A stretch of DNA of 64,000 nucleotides from Escherichia ruysiae (GTDB lineage: Bacteria; Pseudomonadota; Gammaproteobacteria; Enterobacterales; Enterobacteriaceae). Every line of letters begins with the position of its first letter. The first letter of the stretch is position 1. Under the pieces are notes generated by a model that saw only the letters and a program-made list of their open reading frames with translations, was not told the DNA's origin and searched no databases. This document shows positions 1 through 11,400 of this stretch, piece by piece. Location: positions 1,302,001-1,366,000 of the forward strand of contig NZ_JAVIWS010000001.1 of NCBI RefSeq assembly GCF_031323975.1. The letters run 5' to 3'. A program made the position numbers and the translations under genes.

Positions 1-1688
1 TCGATAACCCACATGTCGATACTGGACGATAAACCAAACTCATGCGCGACCGGTAAGAAATTGTCAGGATTGATGAGTTCGCCATTATCTCCTTTCATGC
101 GCAGCAGAATTTCATGATAAACATCACCGCGCACCCCTGTAATCGGCTGAGCCATCAGGCAAAAATCGTTATGCTCAAGCGCCTGTTGTAGCCGATTCAT
201 CATCGCCACCTTGTCTTTCAATTCACGTTGTAAATACATTGCCCCGCGACGCTGCATATTTTCCGGGGTATTGGTCACGATAGAAAGTTCGGCAACCGTA
301 TTTAGCTCTCCCAGCAGCAGATATATATGATTAACCGGTGAGCGGACATAGCAATAACTGACGCCAATCTGAGGCTGTAACGGCATTCCATCCCAAAAGA
401 AACGAAACTGCTTCAGATGATTATCCAGCGTGGTAATGCGCTCCTGGTATGATTCTGTATTCAGTCGCAACGCAAGGTCGTTACCGGAAAGCTGATAAAC
501 AGCTTCGCCCGGTTCCAGCAACGGTGTCAGCCAGTGTGAAAGTTTTTGTTTATATTGAATGCGTAGCATGATGCCATAGTTCTTTACCAGCATTTCCATG
601 CCGGGGATGCGTAAATAACATAGCGCGGACCAGGGAGCATCACGCAATGCGCGATTCAGGGCACGAATGTTTGGCAGATGAACAACCGGATCCACATATG
701 CAAGCCGTTGAATGCGTCTGACCACCGCTCGCTGACGGGTTGCCAGAACAGCCATATAATTCACAATAAAAGAAAATACCAGATAACTGGAGGAAGTTAT
801 GGTCAGTTGCGTGGTATATCCAGGATAAAGGGGAATGTAATTCTGATAGCTGTGAATGCTGATCATCAGCACTACCGCCCAGAGCAGTGATATAAACTTA
901 TAGCCATAGCGCATTGCTCCCCACATCATCAGCGGTAGCAATAACGATAACGTATAGTTGGTGCTAAAAATTGTGCTTTTTTCATTTAATGGCATACATA
1001 GCAACAACAACAACGCACCCAATGCAAGCAACCAGATCGCAAATTCTTTTTTGGTAACCTTTTTGTCAACCTGCTGTTTTAATTGCGAATAATAGCTACG
1101 TAAATAAAACGGATTCCGCACCACCCGAATGATGAAGTAGCACAGTGGGACGCCGATAAGATTACCTACCAGCAAGGCCTGGTAATTGATTAATGTCCCG
1201 AGGTTAAAGGGCATAACCCCTACCAAATTATCTCTGCTCGCCAGTAACCCTACAAATGCCGCAAACTGGAAAAGTACCAGAAACAACGTTGCAGGAAAAA
1301 CAATCTGCCAGAAAATTCGCTGGGAAATTAAGCGGATATCACCATGTGAAACGTTGTTACGCCGGGGAGAAAAGACCCTGTAACCGCCCCAACAAATAAT
1401 AATAATGATAATAAAATTAGCTGTTAACGAAAGCGTTTCATAAAGGCCAAGCTCCGCATACTTACGAACAAAAATGCCTAATGCTATACCCGGTAATGCA
1501 GCCCAGCTAAAAAACATCATCATGCTGATCATCAGAGCCAGGGGCAGATAAAAGAGAAAGACTTCACCGGAGGAAATATGCGCAAAAGTATTTATTTGTG
1601 CGAAAATGGGCAAGATTAAAGAAGGCAGGATCAGCGGAAGCCCCCACCATTTATCACGTATTTTTATATAAGTTGCATTCAGTTTCAT
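1..1688 (-). CDS. pdeF: Cyclic-di-GMP phosphodiesterase PdeF (YfgF), 3' end cut by window edge
   Basis: The first 562 codons of a membrane phosphodiesterase that hydrolyses c-di-GMP to pGpG; the rest lies beyond the window. Reading from the ATG at 1688, the N-terminal ~310 residues are a run of hydrophobic helices (MASE1-type sensor region). Next comes a GGDEF-like domain whose signature is degenerate, reading SGNDL near residue 396, so it should not make c-di-GMP. The start of an EAL domain follows, with MAQPI near residue 513 and EILLRM (the EAL position) near 525. The family is about 747 residues, so most of the catalytic domain is missing only because of the edge. It is divergent from yfgG, and a perfect FNR half-site pair lies about 130 bp upstream, matching the oxygen-linked regulation reported for yfgF. 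Confidence 0.95.
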   Translation of the reverse strand, partial: MKLNATYIKIRDKWWGLPLILPSLILPIFAQINTFAHISSGEVFLFYLPLALMISMMMFFSWAALPGIALGIFVRKYAELGLYETLSLTANFIIIIIICWGGYRVFSPRRNNVSHGDIRLISQRIFWQIVFPATLFLVLFQFAAFVGLLASRDNLVGVMPFNLGTLINYQALLVGNLIGVPLCYFIIRVVRNPFYLRSYYSQLKQQVDKKVTKKEFAIWLLALGALLLLLCMPLNEKSTIFSTNYTLSLLLPLMMWGAMRYGYKFISLLWAVVLMISIHSYQNYIPLYPGYTTQLTITSSSYLVFSFIVNYMAVLATRQRAVVRRIQRLAYVDPVVHLPNIRALNRALRDAPWSALCYLRIPGMEMLVKNYGIMLRIQYKQKLSHWLTPLLEPGEAVYQLSGNDLALRLNTESYQERITTLDNHLKQFRFFWDGMPLQPQIGVSYCYVRSPVNHIYLLLGELNTVAELSIVTNTPENMQRRGAMYLQRELKDKVAMMNRLQQALEHNDFCLMAQPITGVRGDVYHEILLRMKGDNGELINPDNFLPVAHEFGLSSSIDMWVI

Positions 1689-2039
1689 AGATGCTCAACA
1701 GAATTCCCCACATCCTGAAAGGGGTGTATTCAGACAGGCATCCCACCTGAATTCGACGGATGATTATTCATCACTATAGAGAGTATCGATTCTAAGTGTC
1801 ATATGAAAGTTCCAATTGATATATATCAAACAAAATAACCATGATTAATGAATTATTACGTTTATCATGTTAAGCCATCATTATTACATCATTGTTGTAA
1901 ATAATTAAATCAATTTCCATAACATTAGAATATGTATCCGCTGACGCTTTTTTACATAATAGAGAATTGACCATTTTGCCCAGGTGTGCCTTAATGTAAG
2001 TACCGTCCACAGAGTGGGACATACTTCAAGGAACCTTTT
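1689..2039. other. Divergent pdeF/yfgG intergenic region
   Basis: A 351-bp AT-rich spacer between two divergent genes. It holds the FNR-like palindrome at 1816-1829 and, next to yfgG, a good ribosome binding site (AAGGAA at 2028-2033). I see no convincing open frame with a ribosome site here and no repeat element. Confidence 0.7.
1816..1829 (-). promoter_or_regulatory. FNR-type binding site upstream of pdeF
   Basis: The 14-mer TTGATATATATCAA is an exact match to the FNR consensus TTGAT-N4-ATCAA and is a perfect palindrome. Its centre is about 134 bp upstream of the pdeF ATG and about 217 bp upstream of the yfgG GTG, so pdeF is the likelier target. I cannot locate the transcription start with confidence; a -10-like GATACT lies on the minus strand at 1782-1787. 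Confidence 0.65.
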
Positions 2040-2231
2040 GTGAGTCAGGCAACCAGTATGCGAAAACGACACCGATTTAACAGTCGCATGACCCGTATCG
2101 TACTGCTCATCAGCTTTATCTTCTTCTTTGGTCGCTTTATCTACTCGTCCGTGGGTGCCTGGCAGCATCATCAAAGCAAAAAAGAAGCGCAGCAATCCAC
2201 TCTCTCTATCGAATCCCCGGTACAACGTTAG
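2040..2231 (+). CDS. yfgG: Small inner-membrane protein YfgG (nickel/cobalt tolerance)
   Basis: A 63-residue protein starting at a GTG codon. AAGGAA at 2028-2033, about 7 nt upstream, supports this start. The N-terminus is basic (MRKRHRFNSRMTR) and is followed by one hydrophobic helix at about residues 18-37, then a polar, basic tail, so the protein is a single-pass membrane protein. YfgG has been linked to survival under nickel and cobalt stress in E. coli; nothing in this sequence shows metal binding. A 106-residue open frame on the opposite strand is a shadow. Confidence 0.85.
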   Translation: MSQATSMRKRHRFNSRMTRIVLLISFIFFFGRFIYSSVGAWQHHQSKKEAQQSTLSIESPVQR

Positions 2232-2543
2232 CGGTTACCTTCTCCATTTTAACTTAACAAGACGGCGCATTGCTGCCCGATGTTTTTGCTCTTTGTAGTT
2301 AACAAAGCGGCAGGCATTCTTTCACCTTAAATTTCACCCATTGTCCCGACTGACGTAGATCCTGCCTTAGAAGGCATAAGCTCTAAATTAATACATATAT
2401 TTAAATTATATTTATTTAATAATTTATTTCTCGCATGAATTTTCATAAATTTAATCTATTACTTTATACGCAATACATTTACTTTGCTCTTTTGATGATC
2501 TTAAATATCTTATTTTTCGTAATGTGTATAACAAGGAATAGTG
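2232..2543. other. AT-rich yfgG-yfgH intergenic region
   Basis: About 312 bp, strongly AT-rich from about 2390 to 2530, with no open frame of note. A weak candidate promoter for yfgH is TTGCTC (2484-2489) and TATCTT (2506-2511) with a 16-bp spacer. Long A/T runs make it a plausible H-NS target, which is inference from composition only. Confidence 0.45.
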
Positions 2544-3059
2544 ATGAAATTTAAAAAATGTCTTCTGCCTGTGGCAATTTTAGCGTCATTCACCCTGGCT
2601 GGATGCCAGTCAAACGCTGACGATCATGCCGCCGATGTTTATCAAACCGATCAACTGAATACAAAACAAGAAACCAAAACTGTTAATATTATTTCTATTC
2701 TTCCTGCCAAAGTTGCCGTAGACAACTCACAAAATAAACGGAATGCACAAGCCTTCGGCGCACTTATTGGCGCAGTCGCTGGCGGCGTTATTGGCCATAA
2801 CGTCGGCTCCGGCAGTAACTCTGGAACGACGGCAGGTGCAGTTGGCGGCGGAGCCGTAGGTGCGGCGGCAGGTTCTATGGTGAATGATAAAACCTTAGTG
2901 GAAGGTGTTTCTTTAACATACAAAGAAGGCACCAAAGTGTATACCTCCACCCAGGTGGGTAAAGAGTGCCAGTTCACGACGGGGTTAGCCGTTGTTATTA
3001 CCACTACGTATAACGAAACGCGTATTCAGCCAAATACAAAATGTCCTGAAAAAAGCTAA
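2544..3059 (+). CDS. yfgH: Outer-membrane glycine-zipper lipoprotein YfgH
   Basis: Predicted lipoprotein of 171 residues. The signal peptide ends in a clear lipobox, LAGC, with the lipidated cysteine at residue 21. Position +2 is Gln, so sorting to the outer membrane is expected. Residues about 70-112 are a glycine-rich zipper (GALIGAVAGGVIGHNVG and GGGAVGAAAG) typical of the glycine-zipper 2TM family, which resembles SlyB and the N-terminus of RcsF-type envelope proteins. I chose the ATG at 2544 because AAGGA at 2534-2538 lies at normal spacing; a GTG at 2541 adds one residue and is the alternative. yfgI follows after 15 bp, so the two are probably co-transcribed. Function is not established. 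Confidence 0.88.
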   Translation: MKFKKCLLPVAILASFTLAGCQSNADDHAADVYQTDQLNTKQETKTVNIISILPAKVAVDNSQNKRNAQAFGALIGAVAGGVIGHNVGSGSNSGTTAGAVGGGAVGAAAGSMVNDKTLVEGVSLTYKEGTKVYTSTQVGKECQFTTGLAVVITTTYNETRIQPNTKCPEKS

Positions 3060-3074
3060 TAATCAGGAGGATTC

Positions 3075-3614
3075 ATGAAGAAGGTTTTACTTTGCGCCAT
3101 CTTAGCTGCCTTAAGTAGTTCAACTTTCGCCTCTTCATTACAGGATCAACTCTCTGCTGTCGCAGAAGCGGAACAGCAAGGTAAAAATGAAGAGCAAAGG
3201 CAGCATGACGAATGGGTAGCGGAGCGCAACAGGGAAATCCAGCAAGAGAAGCAACGGCGTGCAAATGCCCAGGCCGCCGCTAACAAAAGAGCGGCAACGG
3301 CAGCGACAAATAAGAAAGCTCGTCAGGATAAACTGGACGCCGAAGCCACTGCGGACAAAAAGCGCGATCAAAGTTATGAGGATGAGCTGCGCAGCTTAGA
3401 GATTCAGAAACAAAAACTGGCGCTGGCGAAAGAAGAAGCCCGCGTTAAGCGAGAAAACGAATTTATCGATCAGGAACTGAAGCACAAAGCCGCGCAAACC
3501 GATGTTGTGCAATCAGAAGCTGATGCTAACAGGAATATGACTGAAGGCGGTCGCGATTTAATGAAGAGCGTAGGTAAAGCAGAAGAGAATAAATCGGACA
3601 GTTGGTTTAATTAA
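3075..3614 (+). CDS. yfgI: Periplasmic coiled-coil protein YfgI
   Basis: A 179-residue protein with a cleavable signal peptide (MKKVLLCAILAALSSSTFAS). The rest is almost entirely charged Glu/Lys/Arg/Gln/Ala sequence from about residue 30 to 160, the pattern of a long helical coiled coil. No enzymatic motif is visible. A near-perfect Shine-Dalgarno (CAGGAGG at 3064-3070) fixes the start. It follows yfgH closely and ends before the shared terminator at 3655-3682. In K-12 the protein has been named for a nalidixic-acid tolerance phenotype; the molecular role is unknown to me. Confidence 0.85.
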   Translation: MKKVLLCAILAALSSSTFASSLQDQLSAVAEAEQQGKNEEQRQHDEWVAERNREIQQEKQRRANAQAAANKRAATAATNKKARQDKLDAEATADKKRDQSYEDELRSLEIQKQKLALAKEEARVKRENEFIDQELKHKAAQTDVVQSEADANRNMTEGGRDLMKSVGKAEENKSDSWFN

Positions 3615-3654
3615 TCGATGTTAGTAACTTCAATCCTATAATTCTTGAGGATAA

Positions 3655-3682
3655 AAAACCCTCTGTAGTAACAGAGGGTTTT
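3655..3682. terminator. Bidirectional terminator between yfgI and guaA
   Basis: A perfect 11-bp stem (3655-3665 with 3672-3682) with a 6-nt loop. A and T runs flank it on both sides, so it can terminate yfgHI on the plus strand and guaBA on the minus strand. It sits in the 92-bp gap between the converging stop codons. Confidence 0.85.
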
Positions 3683-3706
3683 GTTCATTCATAGTGCAGG
3701 GTCAAA

Positions 3707-5284
3707 TCATTCCCACTCAATAGTCGCAGGCGGCTTGCCGCTGATGTCATACACCACGCGGGAAATACCGTTCACTTCATTGATAATGCGATTGGAAACA
3801 CGACCGAGGAAATCGTACGGCAGGTGCGCCCAGTGTGCGGTCATAAAGTCGATAGTTTCGACAGCACGCAGAGAAACAACCCAATCATACTTACGACCAT
3901 CGCCCATTACGCCAACGGAACGAACTGGCAGGAAGACAGTGAACGCCTGGCTGACTTTGTCGTACAAATCCGCTTTACGCAGCTCTTCAATGAAGATGGC
4001 ATCCGCACGGCGCAGCAGGTCGCAGTACTCTTTCTTCACTTCGCCCAGAACACGAACGCCGAGACCCGGCCCCGGGAACGGATGACGGTACAGCATGTCG
4101 TACGGCAGGCCCAGCTCCAGACCAATCTTACGCACTTCGTCTTTGAACAGCTCTTTCAGCGGTTCAACCAGGCCCATCTTCATCTCTTTCGGCAGGCCGC
4201 CAACGTTGTGGTGAGATTTGATAACGTGCGCTTTACCGGTTGCAGACGCGGCAGATTCAATAACGTCAGGATAGATAGTTCCCTGCGCCAGCCACTTCAC
4301 ATCTTCCAGTTTCAGGGCTTCTTCATCGAAGACTTCAACAAAGACACGACCGATGATTTTACGTTTTGCTTCCGGATCGTTTTCGCCAGCCAGTGCTGAC
4401 AGGAAGCGATCTTCTGCCGGAACGTGAACAATGTTCAGGCCGAAGCGATCGCCAAACATATCCAGAACCTGCTCTGCTTCGTTGAGACGCAGCAGGCCGT
4501 TGTCGACAAATACGCAGGTCAGGTTTTTACCAATTGCACGGTGCAGCAGCATCGCAGTAACGGAAGAGTCCACGCCACCAGAGAGGCCAAGGATCACTTT
4601 ATCGTCGCCCACCTGCTCGCGGATGCGGGCTACCGCGTCGTCGATAATTTTCGCCGGTGTCCACAGGGCTTCACACTGGCAGATATCACGCACAAAACGC
4701 TCCAGCATACGCATACCCTGACGGGTGTGAGTCACTTCCGGGTGGAACTGCACACCATAGAAGCGTTTTTCTTCGTTAGCCATAATGGCAAACGGGCAGC
4801 TTTCGGTGCTGGCTACGGTGACGAAATCTTGAGGAATCGCAGTTACCTTATCACCGTGGCTCATCCACACGTCAAGCAGCGGTTTGCCATCTGCGCTTAA
4901 TGCATCTTCGATACCATGAATCAGCGCGCTATCAGTTTGTACTTCAACCTGCGCATAACCAAATTCACGTTCGTTAGAGGCTTCAACATGACCACCTAAC
5001 TGCATCGCCATAGTCTGCATACCATAGCAAACGCCAAATACCGGTACGCCTGCTTCAAAGACATACTGCGGCGCACGCGGGCTGTTTTCTTCGGTGGTAC
5101 TTTCCGGGCCGCCGGAAAGAATAATGCCGCTTGGATTGAAGTCACGAATTTGTGATTCTGTCACATCCCACGCCCACAGTTCGCAGTAAACACCCAGTTC
5201 ACGCACGCGGCGCGCAACCAGTTGAGTGTACTGAGAACCGAAGTCCAGAATGAGGATGCGATGCTTATGAATGTTTTCCGTCAT
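3707..5284 (-). CDS. guaA: GMP synthase (glutamine-hydrolysing)
   Basis: Converts XMP, ATP and glutamine to GMP, the last step of de novo guanine nucleotide synthesis, in the cytoplasm. The 525-residue length is that of the family. The N-terminal class I amidotransferase domain has the nucleophile Cys86 in GVCYGMQ and the His/Glu pair in [10 protein letters not shown]. The ATP pyrophosphatase P-loop is [10 protein letters not shown] at about residue 230. The C-terminal dimerisation domain ends in PPATIEWE. It is the second gene of guaBA, 68 bp downstream of guaB, with an 8-bp hairpin in that gap. Confidence 0.98.
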   Translation of the reverse strand: MTENIHKHRILILDFGSQYTQLVARRVRELGVYCELWAWDVTESQIRDFNPSGIILSGGPESTTEENSPRAPQYVFEAGVPVFGVCYGMQTMAMQLGGHVEASNEREFGYAQVEVQTDSALIHGIEDALSADGKPLLDVWMSHGDKVTAIPQDFVTVASTESCPFAIMANEEKRFYGVQFHPEVTHTRQGMRMLERFVRDICQCEALWTPAKIIDDAVARIREQVGDDKVILGLSGGVDSSVTAMLLHRAIGKNLTCVFVDNGLLRLNEAEQVLDMFGDRFGLNIVHVPAEDRFLSALAGENDPEAKRKIIGRVFVEVFDEEALKLEDVKWLAQGTIYPDVIESAASATGKAHVIKSHHNVGGLPKEMKMGLVEPLKELFKDEVRKIGLELGLPYDMLYRHPFPGPGLGVRVLGEVKKEYCDLLRRADAIFIEELRKADLYDKVSQAFTVFLPVRSVGVMGDGRKYDWVVSLRAVETIDFMTAHWAHLPYDFLGRVSNRIINEVNGISRVVYDISGKPPATIEWE

Positions 5285-5324
5285 TGACGCTTATTCCGAG
5301 GCAAGTGAAACAGATAATATAAAT

Positions 5325-5345
5325 CGCCCGACATGAAGTCGGGCG
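5325..5345 (-). other. Hairpin in the guaB-guaA spacer
   Basis: An 8-bp perfect stem (CGCCCGAC at 5325-5332 with GTCGGGCG at 5338-5345) and a 5-nt loop, eight bases past the guaB stop. There is no strong U-tract, so it reads better as an mRNA-stabilising or partial attenuating hairpin than as a full terminator. Confidence 0.5.
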
Positions 5346-5352
5346 AAGAGAA

Positions 5353-6819
5353 TCAGGAGCCCAGACGGTAGTTCGGGGACTCTTTGGTGATGGTCACGTC
5401 GTGAACGTGGCTTTCCTGAATGCCCGCACCGCTGATACGTACAAACTCCGCTTTAGTACGCAGTTCGTCGATAGTACCACAGCCGGTCAGCCCCATACAG
5501 GAGCGCAGACCGCCCATCTGCTGGTGGATGATCTCTTTCAGGCGGCCTTTGTACGCTACGCGACCTTCGATACCTTCCGGCACCAGTTTGTCAGCGGCGT
5601 TGTCGCTCTGGAAATAACGGTCAGAAGAACCTTTGGACATTGCGCCCAGAGAGCCCATCCCACGGTAAGATTTGTAAGAACGCCCCTGGTAGAGTTCGAT
5701 TTCACCCGGAGATTCTTCAGTACCTGCCAGCATGGAACCTACCATCACCGCGCTTGCACCAGCAGCGATAGCTTTCGCAATATCGCCAGAGAAACGAATA
5801 CCACCATCAGCGATAACCGGAATACCGGTGCCTTCCAGGGCTTCTACTGCATCAGCAACGGCAGTGATCTGCGGAACACCTACACCAGTAACGATACGAG
5901 TCGTACAAATAGAGCCAGGACCGATACCGACTTTAACCGCGCTGCAACCTGCTTCTGCCAGCGCGCGAGCACCAGCAGCCGTTGCCACGTTGCCGCCGAT
6001 GATTTGCAGATCCGGATATTTAGCACGGGTTTCACGGATACGCTGCAGAACGCCTTCAGAATGGCCGTGAGAGGAGTCGATCAGCAGAACGTCAACGCCT
6101 GCGGCAACCAGCGCATCAACACGCTCTTCGTTTCCAGCACCCGCGCCAACCGCTGCGCCAACACGCAGACGACCTTGTTCATCTTTACACGCGTTCGGTT
6201 TACGTTCCGCTTTCTGGAAGTCTTTCACGGTGATCATGCCGATCAGGTGGAATTCATCATCAACCACCAGCGCCTTCTCAACGCGTTTTTCGTGCATTTT
6301 TGCCAGCACAACTTCGCGGGCTTCACCTTCACGCACGGTTACCAGACGTTCTTTCGGCGTCATGTAAACGCTAACCGGTTGGTTCAGATCGGTCACAAAA
6401 CGCACGTCACGACCGGTGATGATGCCGACCAGTTCGTTTTCTTCAGTAACGACCGGGTAGCCCGCAAAGCCATTACGTTCAGTCAGTTCTTTCACTTCGC
6501 GCAGCGTCGTGGTTGGAAGAACCGTCTGTGGGTCAGTCACCACGCCAGATTCGTGTTTTTTCACACGGCGAACTTCTTCAGCCTGGCGTTCAATAGACAT
6601 GTTTTTGTGGATAAAGCCGATACCGCCTTCCTGAGCCAGAGCAATAGCCAGGCGCGCTTCCGTTACGGTATCCATTGCTGCGGAGAGCATAGGGATATTC
6701 AGACGAATAGTTTTCGTCAGCTGGGTGCTGAGGTCAGCAGTATTCGGCAGAACGGTAGAATGAGCAGGAACGAGGAGAACGTCGTCAAATGTGAGAGCTT
6801 CTTTAGCGATACGTAGCAT
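5353..6819 (-). CDS. guaB: IMP dehydrogenase
   Basis: Oxidises IMP to XMP with NAD, the committed step to GMP. The start giving MLRIAKEAL yields 488 residues, the family length. An upstream in-frame ATG at 6888 would add 23 residues overlapping the promoter and is rejected. A TIM barrel is interrupted by two CBS domains at about residues 93-205. The catalytic cysteine is in the loop [11 protein letters not shown] at about residue 305, and the mobile flap and RYFQSD-type region follow. First gene of guaBA, divergent from xseA. The guaBA promoter is known to respond to growth rate, PurR and DnaA. Confidence 0.98.
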
Positions 6820-6862
6820 GGGCAATATCTCGACCAGAGTGGTTAATAAATATTGCCGTGGC

Positions 6863-6891
6863 ATTATACAGAGCGTAACCGATTGCATCTA
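6863..6891 (-). promoter_or_regulatory. Probable guaBA promoter
   Basis: On the minus strand a perfect -10 TATAAT (6863-6868) is followed by a GC-rich discriminator (GCC), the type associated with stringent and growth-rate control. The -35 at 17-bp spacing (TAGATG, 6886-6891) is poor. It lies 44 bp upstream of the guaB ATG. Confidence 0.6.
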
Positions 6892-6950
6892 CCCCTTTTT
6901 GCAAATAATGCTTGCTATCCCCAGAAGGCGGGTTACTATCGATTGAATAA

Positions 6951-8356
<1,406 letters not shown>

Positions 8357-8357
<1 letters not shown>

Positions 8358-8424
8358 GCCGGATAAGATGCGCCAAGCATCGCATCCGGCACAGGCTCCC
8401 CGCTCATGCCGGATGCGGCGTAAG
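8357..8424. repeat. REP/BIME element at the xseA-ratA junction
   Basis: Two inverted REP-like units, one at 8358-8390 (GCCGGATAAGATGCG ... CGCATCCGGC) and one at 8408-8423 (GCCGGATGCGGCGTAA), fill the 69-bp gap between the xseA stop and the ratA stop. Both genes end within a few bases of it, so it marks the left edge of the accessory block. Confidence 0.85.
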
Positions 8425-8426
8425 TG

Positions 8427-11400
8427 TTACTGGAAGCAGGTGGCAAACCCTGATGTCGTCGCCGGGGAGATTGCACAGTCCAATGAGCCCGCCGGTTCAA
8501 TGATACCGCAATAGAGGCTGCCAGAGCGGCTTTGCGATAAATACGGGAAGCTGGGCGATGACGGCCATCCCAACGCGCTAAAGCTGGAATGCAGCGTTTG
8601 CAGTTCGCTGTATTCCGGTGCATTCCCCAGTCTGCCGCACTGTTTCGCCAGATCCCATTTACTGCTGTCAACCGTATGCGCCAGCGCCCAGATTTCATTA
8701 TTGACGACCGGCGTTACCGCTGCGACAGCATTCGACGGCAGTTCTGACTTCAGCAACGGACGGTGCAATGTTTTGCCGCTTACCGTCTCGGTGTCGCTCA
8801 TATGCCCCCAGAAGTAGGCACTTGCCACGTTCGGGCTGGTCACTACTGTGAAAATGGCATCCATCGTCGCGGTGATGCTGGTGTTATCGGTCAGCGTCAC
8901 CGTCAGCGGCGTTTTATATCCAGGCGTATTATCCTGTTTAATCATAAACGTCGCCGTACCGTCAGAACCGGTGGTTCCCTGAAGTGTATTACCGCTATCG
9001 GATAACGTGACCATCGCGCCAGTGAACGGCTGAACGCGCAGGTCATCCATCGCCGCCACGTCGCCATACAAAGTCGCCCCTGGGTTGCGTGGCACGGCAT
9101 CACCGCGCGTCAGTGTAAAGGCCACGTTCGGCACCGGTTTCCCGGCGCTGTCTTTCACTGTGACCGTCACCGGCATAGATTCCCCTTTCTTCACCTTCGC
9201 AGCCTGAGTGGTAGCGTCAAATACCGTTGAGGTGAGCGTTACGGTAGACACCGAAACGTTAGGGTTCAGCAAGCAGGCCTGCAATGCGCGGCTTCTGCTC
9301 GCCGCCTCAGCCTGGCCATTATACAAATCGACAGTCGCGCATCTGTTGGCTCCGCTGGTATCACACGTCGAGTCCACTGCCCACCAGGCATACCCCGATG
9401 ACTCCACCGGCCAGCCGGTATCAGCCATCAATGTTCCATTGGGATGACGGTTATACAGCGATATAAGTTGCTCGTTGGTCGGCCAGCGCGCGGCCTCACA
9501 CGCCGCCGTGCCGCTACGTTCCCTTTCCTGAACAGTAGGCACAAGCCAACTTTCACTATTTAAATCCTTAACGTGAACGCCTGAGGTGTTCGTTAACTCA
9601 GCCTTTATTTTAGGCCGCACAAAAACGGTGCCATCTGCCGCCGTCACCGTTTCCGCCATATGCCCCCACATGTTGGCTACGCTAACGTCCGGGCTGGTGA
9701 GAACCGTGAAAATTGCGTCCAGCGAGTCGGTTAGCATAGGGCTACTGCCAAGTGCTGATGCGGTTATCGGTGTTCTAAGACCGGTCGAGCTATCCTGGTG
9801 AAGATTCAGCGTCGCTTTACCCTGAGCATCGGTCTGAATAACCAGATAACTGGTATTACTCCGACCATTCATGCTGGCGCTTTGTATGGTTTGTGCTGGG
9901 TTGAACGTATCGGCCACCAAATCATCCGTCGTTACCGTTTCGCTGAGCGATGTGCCCGCACGATTGTAACTGGCGGCACGCAAAATCCCCACCGACTCAA
10001 ATGCCGCAGGAGAGCCATCTGGTCGGGTCACCGTAATCGTCAGCGGCAGCGGTGAGCCTTTATGCGCTTTTCCGGCCAGCAACGAACTATCCCAGTTTTC
10101 CACCGCCGTGGTCAGGGTAATTTTGCCTACCGACTCCGCACTCTCCAGGCAGGTCTGGAAGTTGAGATCTGTAGCATCTGAAGCTGCCTGCCCAGTCGTT
10201 CCCGATTTGAGATTAATGTACTGATAACTGATCTTCGCTGTGCCTGGACTGGTGACTACGCTTCGCGACCAGAAGTACGGTCTTGGCAATGTTGACTTAT
10301 CGAGCGGCCAGCCCTGTGCCGTTTCAATGGTTCCCGAAGGATACGCTTCATATAACGATTGCAAATCGTTAATAGACGGCAGTTTATCTTTACAACCTCC
10401 CTGCATACCACTCAGCGCATTAGCGATAGTCAGTCGCTGCCAGTTCTCATTGTTGACAATAAGCCCGTTTGAAGAACCTGCCTCCACTTTTAACAATGGA
10501 CGTTTAAATACCTTGCCGTTATGTGCTGTTAAGGTTTCCGGCATATGCCCCCAGAAATTCGCTTTTGGCGTATCCGGGCTGGTGATGGCAGTGAAAATAG
10601 CACTCAGGGTATTCGACGTTATTGCGCTACCGTCATCGATTTCCGCCGTCAGTGGAATACGCGTCCCCTTCCCATTATTGGGCTGATATAGCGTAAATGT
10701 CGTCGAACCATCAGCCCCAGTCACGCTGTAATATTTATTGCCATCATCAAGGTAGTCGCTACTGTTACTGTAGCTGTCCCCTACATGTAACAACCGTGAC
10801 TGGTTATCCATGCTAATCGAATTCGGGTTACGGGGCAGTGTGATACCATGATTCAGCGTAAACGGTACATAGCCCAGCGGGTTACCCTGCGCATCTCGGG
10901 TCGTCACCACCATAGTGATTTGATCCCCGACTTTGTTGTAATCCGTTCTGACTTTTACCGCATCGTTACCATCATATTTAGCCGCCTGGGCTGACCTCAA
11001 CTCAATGGTGCTAACCGACGGGTTTGCCGTTGTCTGACAGGTCAAATACCCGTTGTCCGTTGCCGCCAGACTACTGCTGGTGCCGCCGTTAAGCTGCACG
11101 CCTTTGTATTTACGATCGTCAATACTGTTCTGGTCCGGCGTACTGGAGTCATAGGGTTTCAGTATCGGCCAGCCGTCAACCGAGTGCCCGTGCCAGGCGC
11201 CAGAGAGCGCGACCAGCGAGTTCATGGAGGGGACATAATCCGTACCACAGCCGCCATTACTGTTCTTCGCTGCCTGCGCTTCTGTAAACAGCGCCCAGAT
11301 TTCGTTATCTTCTTCCGGCCCCTTGCGTTTATTGCCGGGGCTACCGGTCAACTCTGAAAACAGGATCGGGCGCTTAAACGTCAGACCACCTGCCGTTAGC

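Noticed and set aside
5401..6816. 471-residue open frame antisense to guaB
   Set aside because: Long antisense frame created by the codon bias of guaB; the predicted protein (Phe/His/Gln/Arg-rich) has no recognisable domain or ribosome site.
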